Positions 53,153 through 62,137 of a DNA stretch of 64,000 nt are shown piece after piece. Origin of the DNA: Streptomyces sp. XD-27. GTDB taxonomy: Bacteria; Actinomycetota; Actinomycetes; Streptomycetales; Streptomycetaceae. The stretch covers positions 3,720,001 through 3,784,000 of the forward strand of contig NZ_CP130713.1 of the NCBI RefSeq assembly GCF_030553055.1, given 5' to 3'. Numbering within the stretch: the stretch's first letter is position 1; the number at the start of each line of letters is the position of its first letter. Both the position numbers and the translations under genes were made by a program. The notes beneath the pieces are model-generated. The model saw nothing but the letters and a program-made list of their open reading frames with translations, made no database searches and was not told where the DNA came from.

Positions 53153-54409
53153 TCAGCCGGAGGCTGCCTTCAGCGCGATGTCCGTGCGGTGGTGCGAGCC
53201 CGGGAGGGTGATGCGTCCGACGGCCCGGTACGCCCGCTCCCGCGCGGTCGCCAGGTCGGAACCGGTGGCGGTGACGGACAGCACCCGGCCGCCCGCGCTG
53301 ACCACCTGCCCGGCGGCCTCGTCGCGCTTGGTGCCCGCGTGCAGGACGTACGCCTTGGGCCCGTCCTGCTCGGCCACCTCCTCCAGGCCGGAGATCGGGT
53401 CGCCGGTGCGCGGCGTGCCCGGGTAGTTGTGGGAGGCGATGACGACGGTCACCGCGGCGCCGTCGCTCCAGCGCAGCGGCGGCTCGGCGGCCAGGTTGCC
53501 GGTCGCGGCGTTGAGCAGCACGCTCGCCAGGGGGGTCTTGAGGCGAGCGAGGACGACCTGGGTCTCCGGGTCGCCGAAGCGGGCGTTGAACTCGATGACG
53601 CGCACGCCGCGCGAGGTGATCGCCAGACCGGCGTAGAGCAGGCCGGAGAAGGGCGTGCCGCGGCGGCGCAGTTCGTCGACGGTGGGCTGGAGGACGGTTT
53701 CCAGGACCTCGTCGACCAGCCGGGGGTCGGCCCAGGGCAGCGGGGAGTACGCGCCCATGCCGCCGGTGTTCGGGCCCTCGTCGGCGTCGTACGCGCGCTT
53801 GAAGTCCTGCGCGGGCTGGAGAGGCAGGACCGTCTCGCCGTCGGTGATGGCGAACAGCGACACCTCGGGGCCGTCCAGGAACTCCTCGATGACGACGCGT
53901 TCGCAGGCCAGGGCGTGGGCGCGGGCCTGCTCGACGTCGGACGTCACCACGACGCCCTTGCCGGCGGCGAGGCCGTCGTCCTTGACGACGTAGGGGGCGC
54001 CGAAGGCGTCGAGGGCCTCGTCGATCTCCTCCGGGGTGGTGCAGACGTAGGAGCGGGCGGTGGGCACCCCCGCCGACGCCATCACGTCCTTGGCGAACGC
54101 CTTGGAGCCTTCCAGCCGCGCGGCCTCCGCGGACGGCCCGAAGGCGGGGATGCCCCGGTCGCGCACCGCGTCCGCGACACCGGCGACGAGGGGGGCCTCC
54201 GGGCCGACGACCACGAGGTCCGCCTCCAGGGAGGCGGCGAGGTCGGCGACGGCGGCGCCGTCGACGGCGTCCACGGCGTGCAGGGTGGCCAGCTCGGCGA
54301 TGCCGGCGTTGCCGGGGGCGCAGTGCAGGGCGGTGACGTCGGGGTCGAGGGACAGGGAGCGGCACAGGGCGTGTTCGCGGGCGCCGCCGCCGATGACGAG
54401 GACCTTCAC
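53153..54409 (-). CDS. purD: Phosphoribosylamine-glycine ligase
   Basis: 418 residues, ATP-grasp GAR synthetase. [13 protein letters not shown] at the N-terminus, [29 protein letters not shown] and [12 protein letters not shown] are canonical. It ligates glycine to phosphoribosylamine, the second step of purine synthesis. The GTG at 54409 has no ribosome site but TAGGCT lies 7 nt upstream. Confidence 0.97.
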   Translation of the reverse strand: MKVLVIGGGAREHALCRSLSLDPDVTALHCAPGNAGIAELATLHAVDAVDGAAVADLAASLEADLVVVGPEAPLVAGVADAVRDRGIPAFGPSAEAARLEGSKAFAKDVMASAGVPTARSYVCTTPEEIDEALDAFGAPYVVKDDGLAAGKGVVVTSDVEQARAHALACERVVIEEFLDGPEVSLFAITDGETVLPLQPAQDFKRAYDADEGPNTGGMGAYSPLPWADPRLVDEVLETVLQPTVDELRRRGTPFSGLLYAGLAITSRGVRVIEFNARFGDPETQVVLARLKTPLASVLLNAATGNLAAEPPLRWSDGAAVTVVIASHNYPGTPRTGDPISGLEEVAEQDGPKAYVLHAGTKRDEAAGQVVSAGGRVLSVTATGSDLATARERAYRAVGRITLPGSHHRTDIALKAASG

Positions 54410-54711
54410 GGGAGGCAGCCTATTGCCTCACCGGCCGGCCGATGGCGTGCGGGCTGCCCGGCGGCCGGTCCGACACCACCGCGTACGGCACGGCCGCGTA
54501 CGGCGGACCCGCCAGGCGCGCCCGCGTACGGCACGACCGGGGGCGGGAAGCGTGGCGGTGTCCTCTTTCGAGTGAGGGTGGGGACGCCCCTATATCCGAT
54601 CAGCCACCACTTACGGGCGGAAATATCCCGATCGCGGCGGTGAGGCCAACCGTTCGGCGGTAGGAATGGTGCCTCTCGTCGGAGAACGCAACCGCAGCAG
54701 GGAGCGCACGG
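54410..54711. other. Divergent purD / SLATT-protein region
   Basis: 302 bp. Contains the purD -10 at 54417-54422 and GCGTACGGC words repeated near 54481-54530. No gene supported. Confidence 0.5.
54417..54422 (-). promoter_or_regulatory. -10 box for a probable leaderless purD mRNA
   Basis: Minus-strand TAGGCT, 7 nt before the GTG, the same arrangement as purF. Confidence 0.55.
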
Positions 54712-55452
54712 GTGAGTCAGCCGGAGATGCAGCCCGAGGGGCCCCTGGAGCCGCCTCGGCAGGGACGCGGGAGGAAGCAGGGCGACCTGCTCGGTCGGCC
54801 CTTCCCGCTCGGCGACTGGGCCGAACCCGCCGAGCGCCTCGACGAGCTTTTCCGCTGGGCGGAAAACGATGCGCTGCGCGTGGCCGAGTGGTACCTCGCC
54901 GACCGGGTCTGGAAGCGGCGGACGGCGTTCGCCCTGCGGGTGGGGACCGGGGTCGCCGCGGTGGCGGGTGGAACCCTCCCGCTGCTGGACCTGAACGGGC
55001 TGGTGGCCGAGGGCGCGGGCTGGGGCTGCCTGGCGCTGCTGCTGGCGGTGGCGTGTGTCGCCTGCGATCGGTTCTTCGGGCTGACGTCGGGCTGGATGCG
55101 CGACGTGGCGACGGCGCAGGCGGTGCTCCGGCGGCTGGAGGCGCTGCGGTTCGACTGGGCGATGGAGAGCGTACGGGAGGTGCTGGGCCCCGCCGAGGGC
55201 ACGGCGAGCGAGGCCGCGGACCGCTGTCTCGCCGTGCTGCGCCGGTTCTGCGAGGACGTCTCGGGGCTGGTCCGGGCCGAGACGGTCGGCTGGATGGCGG
55301 AGTTCGGGTCGGGTTCCGCGCCGCTGTACGCGCAGGCCCTCACGATGGGCGGGGCCCGCGTGGACGGCGAGGCTCCGGGCGGCCGCTTTCCGCCGCCGCC
55401 CGGCACCCGGCCGAACATGCCGCGCCAACGGCCGCCTGGGCCGACGCGTTGA
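54712..55452 (+). CDS. SLATT-domain-like two-helix membrane protein
   Basis: 246 residues. Helical approach (DALRVAEWYLADRVWKRRT), two transmembrane helices (about 71-92 and 101-122) separated by a short loop, then FFGLTSGWMRDVATAQAVL and a helical C-terminus; the last 40 residues are Pro-rich. This is the SLATT layout (DUF4231), a family predicted to act as membrane effectors of nucleotide-signalling conflict systems, though stand-alone copies are common in Streptomyces. No SMODS, SLOG or other defence gene is next to it. GGGAG precedes the GTG. Confidence 0.6.
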   Translation: MSQPEMQPEGPLEPPRQGRGRKQGDLLGRPFPLGDWAEPAERLDELFRWAENDALRVAEWYLADRVWKRRTAFALRVGTGVAAVAGGTLPLLDLNGLVAEGAGWGCLALLLAVACVACDRFFGLTSGWMRDVATAQAVLRRLEALRFDWAMESVREVLGPAEGTASEAADRCLAVLRRFCEDVSGLVRAETVGWMAEFGSGSAPLYAQALTMGGARVDGEAPGGRFPPPPGTRPNMPRQRPPGPTR

Positions 55453-55563
55453 GGACGGTCCGGGGTCGCGTCTCGCCGGTCGCGGCGGCCGGAGTCGTCG
55501 TCCTCGGCCGCCGCAGCCGAAGCGGCCGCCGGGTTACCCAGCCGCGTCACCCAGCCGCCAGCC

Positions 55564-55591
55564 GCCGGTCGCCGGTCGCCGGTCGCCGGTC
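55564..55591 (-). repeat. 7-bp tandem repeat GCCGGTC x4 after a stop codon
   Basis: Four exact copies ending 4 bp from the stop of the frameshifted unknown gene. Confidence 0.8.
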
Positions 55592-55595
55592 GCCG

Positions 55596-56248
55596 TCAGC
55601 TGAACACGATCATGGAGCCCTGGCCCAGGCTGCGGGTCGCGGCCGCGTGCAGGCCGAGCCACACATGGCGCTCCCGGGCGAACGGGCTGTGGTCGTGCGG
55701 GAGCGGCTGCGCCGCCGGCTCCTCCAGGCCGGTGGGGCGGGCGGGGGGCGCGGGGGCGGCCGGCGGGTTGGCCGGGTCGATGCCGAGCACCGGGGCGACC
55801 GCCTGGAGCTCGCGCAGCAGACCGTGGCTGGAGCCCAGCGGCCCGCCCCCGCCATCAGTTCGTCGCTGGTCAGCGGCGCGGCGAAGTCGACGGGGACGTA
55901 CGCCCCGGCGTGGTCGTAGTGCCACACCAGATGGGACTGCTGGGCCGTGGGCTCGAACATCTCCAGCAACTGCTCGTAGTCCCCGCCGAGTTCGTCCACC
56001 GGGGTGACCGCGAGTCCGCACAACTGCAGCAGGTAGGCGCGGCGCAGGAAGTGCAGCGCGTCGTAGTCGAAGCCCGCGACCGGGGCGACGTCCCCGGACA
56101 GCCCCGGCATGTAGCCGAAGACGGGTACGGGCGGGAGACCGGCTTCGCCGAGGACCTTGTCGTATTCCGCGATCTCCTCGGCGAACGGGTTGTCGGGGCT
56201 GTGGCACAGCACATCGACGAGGGGGACCAGCCAGAGGTCACATGCCAC
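55596..56248 (-). pseudogene. Conserved protein of unknown function, frameshifted
   Basis: The N-terminal frame starts at GTG 56248 (CDLWLVPLVDVLCHSPDNPF) and is coherent to SDELMAG. The remainder, GGPLGSSHGLLRELQAVAPVLG to the end (HVWLGLHAAATRSLGQGSM), is in the next frame. One base missing from the C-run at 55846-55850 explains the break; the repaired protein has 217 residues. No domain is recognised; it is soluble and acidic. Error versus real mutation cannot be decided here. Confidence 0.7.
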
Positions 56249-56352
56249 GTGATCTCACTCTCGCTCGGGGGCGGCCGTCGGGTGGAGGTCTGATGGTCGG
56301 GCCAGCGTAATGCCCCGCGCACGCTCCGCGAAGGGCGCCGGAGGGCCGGAAT

Positions 56353-57093
56353 TCAGCCGCCGACCGCGCCGTCCGCCGGGCCGTCCACCGGAGTCGGACC
56401 GGCGGACGGTCCGGGGCACCCGGCCAGTTCCTCGATGAGCGCGAGCGAGTGCGCGTTGTACGCCGAGATGATCCGTTCCGCCGCGGCCGCGTCGGCGCGC
56501 GTGACGGCGTCGGTCAGATCGCCGTGCGCGGACCACAGCCGCCCGGACAGATCCGGTACGCCGCGCAGGTACGGGACGGTGAACACCCAGCACTGCACCC
56601 GCACCCGCTGCAGGAAGTCCGAGATATACGGATTGCCGACCAGGCCCGTCAGCTCGCGCCAGAACCGCAGGTCGTAGCCGATCAGGATGTCCAGGTCGCC
56701 GAGGCGGGCGGCGCGTTCGGCCTCCTCCGCGCGGCGCCGTACGGAGGCCAGGGCCTGCGGCGGGATCGAGGCCAGCACGTGCGCGGCGGAGCGCCGGAAC
56801 ATGCCCTCGACGATCAGCGCCCGCGCCTCGAGCATGGCGCGGAAGTCGTCCAGCGTGAACTCGTGGACGCGGAAGCCCCGGTGCTCCTCGACGTCCAGCA
56901 GCCCCTGCGAGCACAGGTCGATGAGGGCTTCGCGGACCGGGGTCGCCGAGACCCCGTACTGGTCGGCCATCTCCTTGACGGTGAACTGCCGGCCGGCCGG
57001 GAGCCTGCCCGAGAGCACCTCGTCGCACAGCGCGTCGGCGATCTGCTGACGCAGAGTGCTGCGCTTGACCTGGCTGCTGCCGGGCAGGGGCAT
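56353..57093 (-). CDS. GntR-family transcriptional regulator (FCD/FadR type)
   Basis: 246 residues. Winged HTH at 10-75 (LRQQIADALCDEVLSGRLP, VSATPVREALIDLCSQGLL), then a helical FCD ligand-binding domain with DLRFWRELTGLVGN and the C-terminal HSLALIEELAG. FCD regulators bind organic acids or amino acids. AAAGGAGA precedes the ATG at 57093. It lies 213 bp downstream of the aminotransferase gene on the same strand and probably controls it. Confidence 0.9.
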   Translation of the reverse strand: MPLPGSSQVKRSTLRQQIADALCDEVLSGRLPAGRQFTVKEMADQYGVSATPVREALIDLCSQGLLDVEEHRGFRVHEFTLDDFRAMLEARALIVEGMFRRSAAHVLASIPPQALASVRRRAEEAERAARLGDLDILIGYDLRFWRELTGLVGNPYISDFLQRVRVQCWVFTVPYLRGVPDLSGRLWSAHGDLTDAVTRADAAAAERIISAYNAHSLALIEELAGCPGPSAGPTPVDGPADGAVGG

Positions 57094-57227
57094 CGACGAC
57101 CGTCTCCTTTGACACTTTCGCGGCCGTCGTCGCGGATGTGCGCGACGGCCCACGCCTCACGATATGCGAGGGCCGTCGCGGGGAGTACGCCGTGGTCTAC
57201 ACCGCGCTACACCTTCACGGTTTCCCC

Positions 57228-57318
57228 AGATCTGCGGGTCAGGCCGTGTGAGACCTGCGGGTCAGACGGTGTGAGACCTGCGGTCGGGCCGTGTGAGACC
57301 CGCGGGTCAGACCGTGTG
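57228..57318 (-). repeat. 23-bp tandem repeat copying the aminotransferase 3' end
   Basis: Four units (57228, 57251, 57274, 57296) of AGACCTGCGGGTCAGACGGT plus GTG, with 1-4 differences. The last unit contains the stop codon. Confidence 0.9.
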
Positions 57319-58670
57319 CGTGTCCGCGGCCGCCAGCGCCTCGTCGAGGATGGCGAGCCCTTCCTTGGCCTCGGTCTCGGTGACGGTGCACGGCGGCACG
57401 ACGTGCGTGCGGTTCATGTTCACGAACGGCCACAGCCCGCGCTGCTTGCAGGCGGCCGCGAAGTCGGCCATGGGCTGGTTGGCGGGCCCGCTCGCGTTGT
57501 ACGGGACGAGCGGCTCGCGCGTGGTGCGGTCCTTGACCAGTTCCACCGCCCAGAAGACGCCCAGGCCGCGCACCTCGCCCACCGACGGGTGCCGCTCGGC
57601 GAGCTCGCGCAGGCCGGGGCCGATGACCCGCTCGCCGATGTCGGCGGCGTTCTCCACGATCCGCTCCTCCGCCATGGCGTTGATCGTCGCGACGGCGGAC
57701 GCGCAGGCGAGGGGGTGGCCGGAGTACGTCAGGCCGCCGGGGTACGGGCGCTGGTCGAAGGTGGCCGCGATCTCGGCGGAGATCGCGACGCCGCCCAGCG
57801 GGACGTAGCCGGAGTTGACGCCCTTGGCGAAGGTCAGCAGGTCGGGGGTGACGCCCCAGTGGTCGGCGGCGAACCAGCGGCCCGTCCGCCCGAAGCCCGC
57901 CATCACCTCGTCCAGGATGAAGACGATGCCGTACCGGTCGCAGATCTCGCGGACCCCGGCCAGGTAGCCGGGGGCGGGACCATGATCCCGGCGGTGCCCG
58001 GGACGGTCTCCAGGATGATCGCGGCGATGGTCTGCGGACCCTCGAAGGCGATGGTGTCCTCGAGGTGGCGCAGCGCGCGCTCGCACTCCTGCTCCTCGGT
58101 CTCGGCGTGGAACGGCGAGCGGTAGAGGAAAGGCGCCCAGAAGTGGACGACGCCCGCGGAGGCGGTGTCGGAGGGCCAGCGGCGCGGGTCGCCGGTGAGG
58201 TTGATCGCGGCGGCGGTGGCGCCGTGGTACGAGCGGTAGGCGGAGAGCACCTTGGTGCGTCCGGTGTGCAGCCGGGCCATGCGGACCGCGTTCTCCACCG
58301 CCTCGGCGCCGCCGTTGGTGAAGAAGATCTTGTCGAGGTCGCCGGGGGTGCGCTCGGCGACCAGGCGCGCCGCCTCGGACCGCACGTCCACGGCGAAGCC
58401 CGGGGCTATGGTGCACAGCTTCGCGGCCTGCTCCTGGACCGCGGCGACGACCCTCGGGTGCTGGTGGCCGATGTTGGTGTTGACCAGCTGGCAGGAGAAG
58501 TCGAGGTAGCGCCTCCCGTCGTAGTCCCAGAAGTACGAGCCCTCGGCGCCCGCGACGGCGAGCGGGTCGATGAGGCCCTGGGCGGACCAGGAGTGGAAGA
58601 CGTGCGCGCGGTCGGCGGCCTTGACGGCGGCACCGGCGGCCGGGTCGGGGACCTGGGGGGAGACGGTCAC
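57307..58670 (-). pseudogene. Class III PLP aminotransferase, frameshifted (probable sequencing error)
   Basis: N-terminal half (start GTG at 58670): FHSWSAQGLIDPLAV, FTNGGAEAVENAVRMAR, SYHGATAAAINLTGDPRRW, then IILETVPGTAGIMVPPP. The C-terminal half continues in the next frame as GYLAGVREICDRYGIVFILDEVMAGFGRTG, FAKGVNSGYVPLGGVAIS (PLP lysine). One base missing from the G-run at 57970-57974 explains the break; the repaired protein has 454 residues, normal for omega-aminotransferases. It likely moves an amino group to pyruvate or 2-oxoglutarate; GntR downstream suggests catabolism. Confidence 0.85.
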
Positions 58671-58825
58671 GGGTTCGCACCTCGATCACTTGTGGACGGC
58701 TCCGCCCAGCGTACGAAGCGGTCGGCGCGGACCGGCACCGCCAACCTGTATGGCTTCGGCCACTTCGCTGGGCAGCGTGTCGGGTCGCCCCTGCCCCGCC
58801 CCGCTCCAGCCAATCGACATGGCAA

Positions 58826-58861
58826 TTGACAGCATGCTGCCGAAAAGACAGAATGCTGTCA
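58826..58861 (+). promoter_or_regulatory. Promoter with overlapping inverted repeat, DJ-1/MarR operon
   Basis: TTGACA (58826-58831), 17 bp, CAGAAT (58849-58854), then the ATG at 58861, so the mRNA is probably leaderless. TGACAGCAT (58827-58835) and ATGCTGTCA (58853-58861) form a perfect 9-bp inverted repeat spanning the promoter, well placed for autorepression by the downstream MarR protein. Confidence 0.75.
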
Positions 58862-59511
58862 TGATGGAAACGACAGAGCAGCGACAGCGACCGACCGTGC
58901 ACGTGGCCGTCTACGACACGCTCGCGGACTGGGAGATCGGCTACGCGATCGCGCACCTGCGCGACACCAGCTACCACCGCGCGCCCCGTACCGGCTTCGC
59001 CGTCGCGACGGTGGGTCCGACCACCGAGCCGGTGACCACCATGGGCGGGCTGCGCATCGTTCCCGACCTCGCGATCGGCGACCTGCGCCCCCAGGACAGC
59101 GCGCTGCTGATCCTGGCCGGAGCCACGGCCTGGGACGCCGGTGACGCCAACGCGCCATTCGCCCGTGCCGCCCGCGCCTTCCTCGACGCGGGCGTCCCGG
59201 TCGCGGCGATCTGCGGCGCCACGGCAGGGCTGGCTGCCGAGGGACTGCTGGACGACCGGGACCACACGAGCGCGGCCGCCGGGTATCTGGCCGCCACCGG
59301 CTACCAGGGCGGCGACCGGTACCGCGAGGCGGCGGCCGTCACCGACCGGGGGCTGATCACGGCCGGCCCGACCGAACCGATCGCGTTCGCACGGGAGATC
59401 CTGGCCCAGCTCGACGTCTTCGAGCCGGAGGTACTCGACGCCTGGTACCGGCTCTTCGCGGCGTCGGACGCGAGCGCGTACGAGGTGCTGGCCGCGGCGG
59501 CGCAGCGGTGA
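58861..59511 (+). CDS. DJ-1/PfpI family protein
   Basis: 216 residues with the class I glutaminase-like fold. VHVAVYDTLADWEIGYA at the N-terminus, LILAGATAWDAG, and the nucleophile elbow VAAICGATAGLA (Cys near 119). DJ-1 relatives act as glyoxalases, deglycases or redox chaperones; this one lacks an obvious specific signature. The ATG at 58861 is at the predicted transcription start; ATG 58864 is the alternative. Its stop overlaps the MarR gene (GTGA). Confidence 0.88.
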   Translation: MMETTEQRQRPTVHVAVYDTLADWEIGYAIAHLRDTSYHRAPRTGFAVATVGPTTEPVTTMGGLRIVPDLAIGDLRPQDSALLILAGATAWDAGDANAPFARAARAFLDAGVPVAAICGATAGLAAEGLLDDRDHTSAAAGYLAATGYQGGDRYREAAAVTDRGLITAGPTEPIAFAREILAQLDVFEPEVLDAWYRLFAASDASAYEVLAAAAQR

Positions 59512-60056
59512 CGGACAAGCCGCTGAACGAGTCGGACGAGCAGTCCGCGGCGGGGACAGCGGGTGCGTCGGTCCCGGCGCTGCTCAGCCGTACCGCGCTC
59601 GGCGTCTTCCGGCTCAACGGCCAGTTCCTGTCCGTGTCGGAGGAGCTGGCCCGGCCCGCCGGGCTCACCGCGGCTCGCTGGCAGGTGCTCGGGGCGGTCC
59701 TGAGCGAGCCACTGCCCGTCGCCGCGATCGCCCGGGTCATGGGCATCACCCGGCAGAGCGTGCAGCGCGTTGCCGACCTGCTGGTGGCGGAGGGCCTGGC
59801 CGAGTACCGGCCCAACCCGGCCCACCGCCGCGCCAAGTTGCTCGCCCCCACCGAGCAGGGGCGGGAAGCGGTGCGCCGTATCGTCCCCGGGCACCAGGCC
59901 CTTGCGGAGCAGCTGTCCGAAGCGCTCGGCGGCGAGGCGGAGTTCCATCGCGTCATGGCCGCCGTGGAGGAGCTGTCCGGAGCACTGGACGCGCTCGCGG
60001 AGCGGCGGCAGCCGGACCAGGACGGCGCCGCGGCAGCGGGCTCTGGTCCGCCCTGA
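59508..60056 (+). CDS. MarR-family transcriptional regulator
   Basis: 182 residues. Winged HTH with LTAARWQVLGAVLSEPLPVAA, GITRQSVQRVADLLVAEGLAEY and the wing AHRRAKLLAPTEQG. GTG overlaps the DJ-1 gene stop, so the two are coupled. Likely autorepressor through the inverted repeat at 58827-58861, responding to an oxidant or aldehyde. Confidence 0.9.
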   Translation: MTDKPLNESDEQSAAGTAGASVPALLSRTALGVFRLNGQFLSVSEELARPAGLTAARWQVLGAVLSEPLPVAAIARVMGITRQSVQRVADLLVAEGLAEYRPNPAHRRAKLLAPTEQGREAVRRIVPGHQALAEQLSEALGGEAEFHRVMAAVEELSGALDALAERRQPDQDGAAAAGSGPP

Positions 60057-60073
60057 TGCGCCGCCCTGATACG
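60048..60073 (+). repeat. 13-bp tandem duplication over the MarR stop codon
   Basis: CCGCCCTGATGCG followed by CCGCCCTGATACG; the stop codon is inside the first unit. The next 250 bp (to 60300) are also internally repetitive (CACAGGGCGG, GGCGGGCGGC words). Confidence 0.75.
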
Positions 60074-60337
60074 CGTCGGCGCAGGTCGGACCGGCGACCA
60101 CCGGGCGGACTGACCCGGCGGGCGGCGGTCGGCGCACAGGGCGGGCTCACCCGCCGGGTGGCCGTGCGCGGAAGGCGGACCGGGCCACCGGGCGGCCTGC
60201 GCACAGGGCGGATCACCCGGCGGGCGGCCGGCGTGGAAGGCAGGCCGACCACCGGCCCCCGGGCGAGCCGGGGCCCCGGTTATCCTCCGGCAAGGACTTT
60301 CGGGGGACGAGGACATCGGGGGAAGGACACCGCCGTC

Positions 60338-62011
60338 ATGGACAGGCTGGCGCCAGGGGATCCGCGCACGCTCGGTTCGTACCGGCTGCTCGGCCGGCTC
60401 GGTGCGGGCGGCATGGGCCGCGTCTACCTCGCCCGTTCCGATCGCGGGCGTACGGTCGCGGTCAAGCTCGTCCACCCGGACCTCGCCGGACAGGAGTCGT
60501 TCCGGCACCGGTTCCGGCAGGAGGTGGCCGCGGCGCGCCGGGTCGGCGGCGAGTGGACCGCGCCGGTGCTGGACGCCGACACCGAGGCCGAGGTGCCCTG
60601 GGTCGCCACCGGCTATATCGCCGGGCCCTCGCTGCAACGCGTCGCACGGGACTTCGGGCCGCTGCCCGAACGGTCCGTACGCGTGCTCGGCGCCGGTCTC
60701 GCCCGCGCGCTCCAGGCCATCCACGGGGCCGGGATCGTGCACCGGGACCTCAAGCCCTCCAACGTCCTGATCACCATCGACGGGCCGCGCGTCATCGACT
60801 TCGGCATCGCGCGCGCCCTGGACTCCGTCACCGACGGCGGGCTCACCCGTACCGGAGCGACCGTCGGCTCGCCCGGCTTCATGTCCCCCGAGCAGGTGCG
60901 CGGCGACCGCGTCACGCCCGCCAGCGACGTCTTCTGCCTGGGCTCGGTGCTGGCGTACGCGGCCTCCGGGCGGATGCCGTTCGGCGGCGAGTCCAGCGGG
61001 GTGCACGCGCTGATGTTCCGCATCGCGCAGGAGCAGCCGGACCTCACGGACGTACCGGAGGGACTGCGTCCGCTCATCTCCGCGTTCCTCGCCAAGGACC
61101 CGGCGGACCGGCCCACCCCCGAGGAGGTGGTGGACCGCACCGGAGTCGAGGGGCTGCTGGCGGATCTGCGGGCCACGGAGTCCTGGCTGCCGGGCGGCCT
61201 GGTCGCCCAGTTGGGGCGGCACGCGATACGACTGCTGGACGCGGAGGACCCCGACGTGGGCGGCGCGACACCTGCGGGCGGCGCGGCGCCTGCGGGCGGC
61301 ATGGCGTCCCCCACAGCGATGACGCTGACCGGGTCGGGGCCGCGGCCGGGGACCCCGGTTGCCGCCGGGGACGGATGTCCCCCGGCCGACGCCGCCGACG
61401 CCGCCGGCGCCCCGACTCCGGCCGACCCCGCTCCCACGCCCACGCCCGGGCCCACTCCGGCGACTGCCCTCGGTGGACGGCCAGGGCGGTCCAGGGCGCC
61501 GCTGGTCATCGCCGCGGTGGTCGCCGCCGCCGCACTGGTCGGAGGCGGCGCCTACTACGTCGTCCAGCACCGGAACGACGCCGGGAACGGCGAGGCGGCG
61601 CAGGGTGGCGAAGCGTCATCGACGCCGGACGCCTCAGGTCATGTACCGAAGCGGTTCCTGGGCACATGGAACACCAGCTTCAGGACGCCCCAGGGGCACC
61701 AGACCCGACGGATCGTCATCAGCCAGGGACGAACCGGGGCGGACATCGCCACGATCACCGGCGAGGGCATGGACACGCTCGGGCGATACCGCTGCGTCTG
61801 GACCGCCGCCCTCACCGCGGAGGGTACGGCGGACGGCCCGCTCAAGCTGGGCCCGTCGGTCGTCACCGTCGCCGAGCCCAGCGGGTCCGCCTGCCAGTCC
61901 GGTGCGGCGAGCTATCTGACGATGCAACAAGAAGGCACGTTCCTGCGGGGTTTCATCGACACCGACAGGCAGTCCGGCGAGCAGTCCCTCACCTACTCGC
62001 GCGTCAAGTAA
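60338..62011 (+). CDS. Receptor-type Ser/Thr protein kinase
   Basis: 557 residues. Kinase domain 15-275: GAGGMGRVY, Lys43, HRDLKPSN (135-142), DFG (154-156), MSPEQVRGDRV. A Pro/Ala linker and one transmembrane helix (388-409) lead to an external domain of about 120 residues (FLGTWNTSFRTPQG, YRCVWTAALTAEG) with two Cys, perhaps a small beta-barrel; no PASTA repeats. It senses something outside and phosphorylates unknown targets. GGAAGGA precedes the ATG. Followed by a tandem paralogue. Confidence 0.92.
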   Translation: MDRLAPGDPRTLGSYRLLGRLGAGGMGRVYLARSDRGRTVAVKLVHPDLAGQESFRHRFRQEVAAARRVGGEWTAPVLDADTEAEVPWVATGYIAGPSLQRVARDFGPLPERSVRVLGAGLARALQAIHGAGIVHRDLKPSNVLITIDGPRVIDFGIARALDSVTDGGLTRTGATVGSPGFMSPEQVRGDRVTPASDVFCLGSVLAYAASGRMPFGGESSGVHALMFRIAQEQPDLTDVPEGLRPLISAFLAKDPADRPTPEEVVDRTGVEGLLADLRATESWLPGGLVAQLGRHAIRLLDAEDPDVGGATPAGGAAPAGGMASPTAMTLTGSGPRPGTPVAAGDGCPPADAADAAGAPTPADPAPTPTPGPTPATALGGRPGRSRAPLVIAAVVAAAALVGGGAYYVVQHRNDAGNGEAAQGGEASSTPDASGHVPKRFLGTWNTSFRTPQGHQTRRIVISQGRTGADIATITGEGMDTLGRYRCVWTAALTAEGTADGPLKLGPSVVTVAEPSGSACQSGAASYLTMQQEGTFLRGFIDTDRQSGEQSLTYSRVK

Positions 62012-62137
62012 CGGCCGCCCGCGGGCCGTTGAAACGCTTTGGATACGGAACCGGTAACGGATCGCCCACGTCGCCCCCATCGCTCTTCGCCGCCTCTATT
62101 CTCTGGCGAGGGTTGACAGGGGAAGGGGCACGAACGC

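Noticed and set aside
54442..54663. 73-codon frame upstream of the SLATT-like gene
   Set aside because: Lies in repetitive GCGTACGGC sequence, no ribosome site, not coding-like.
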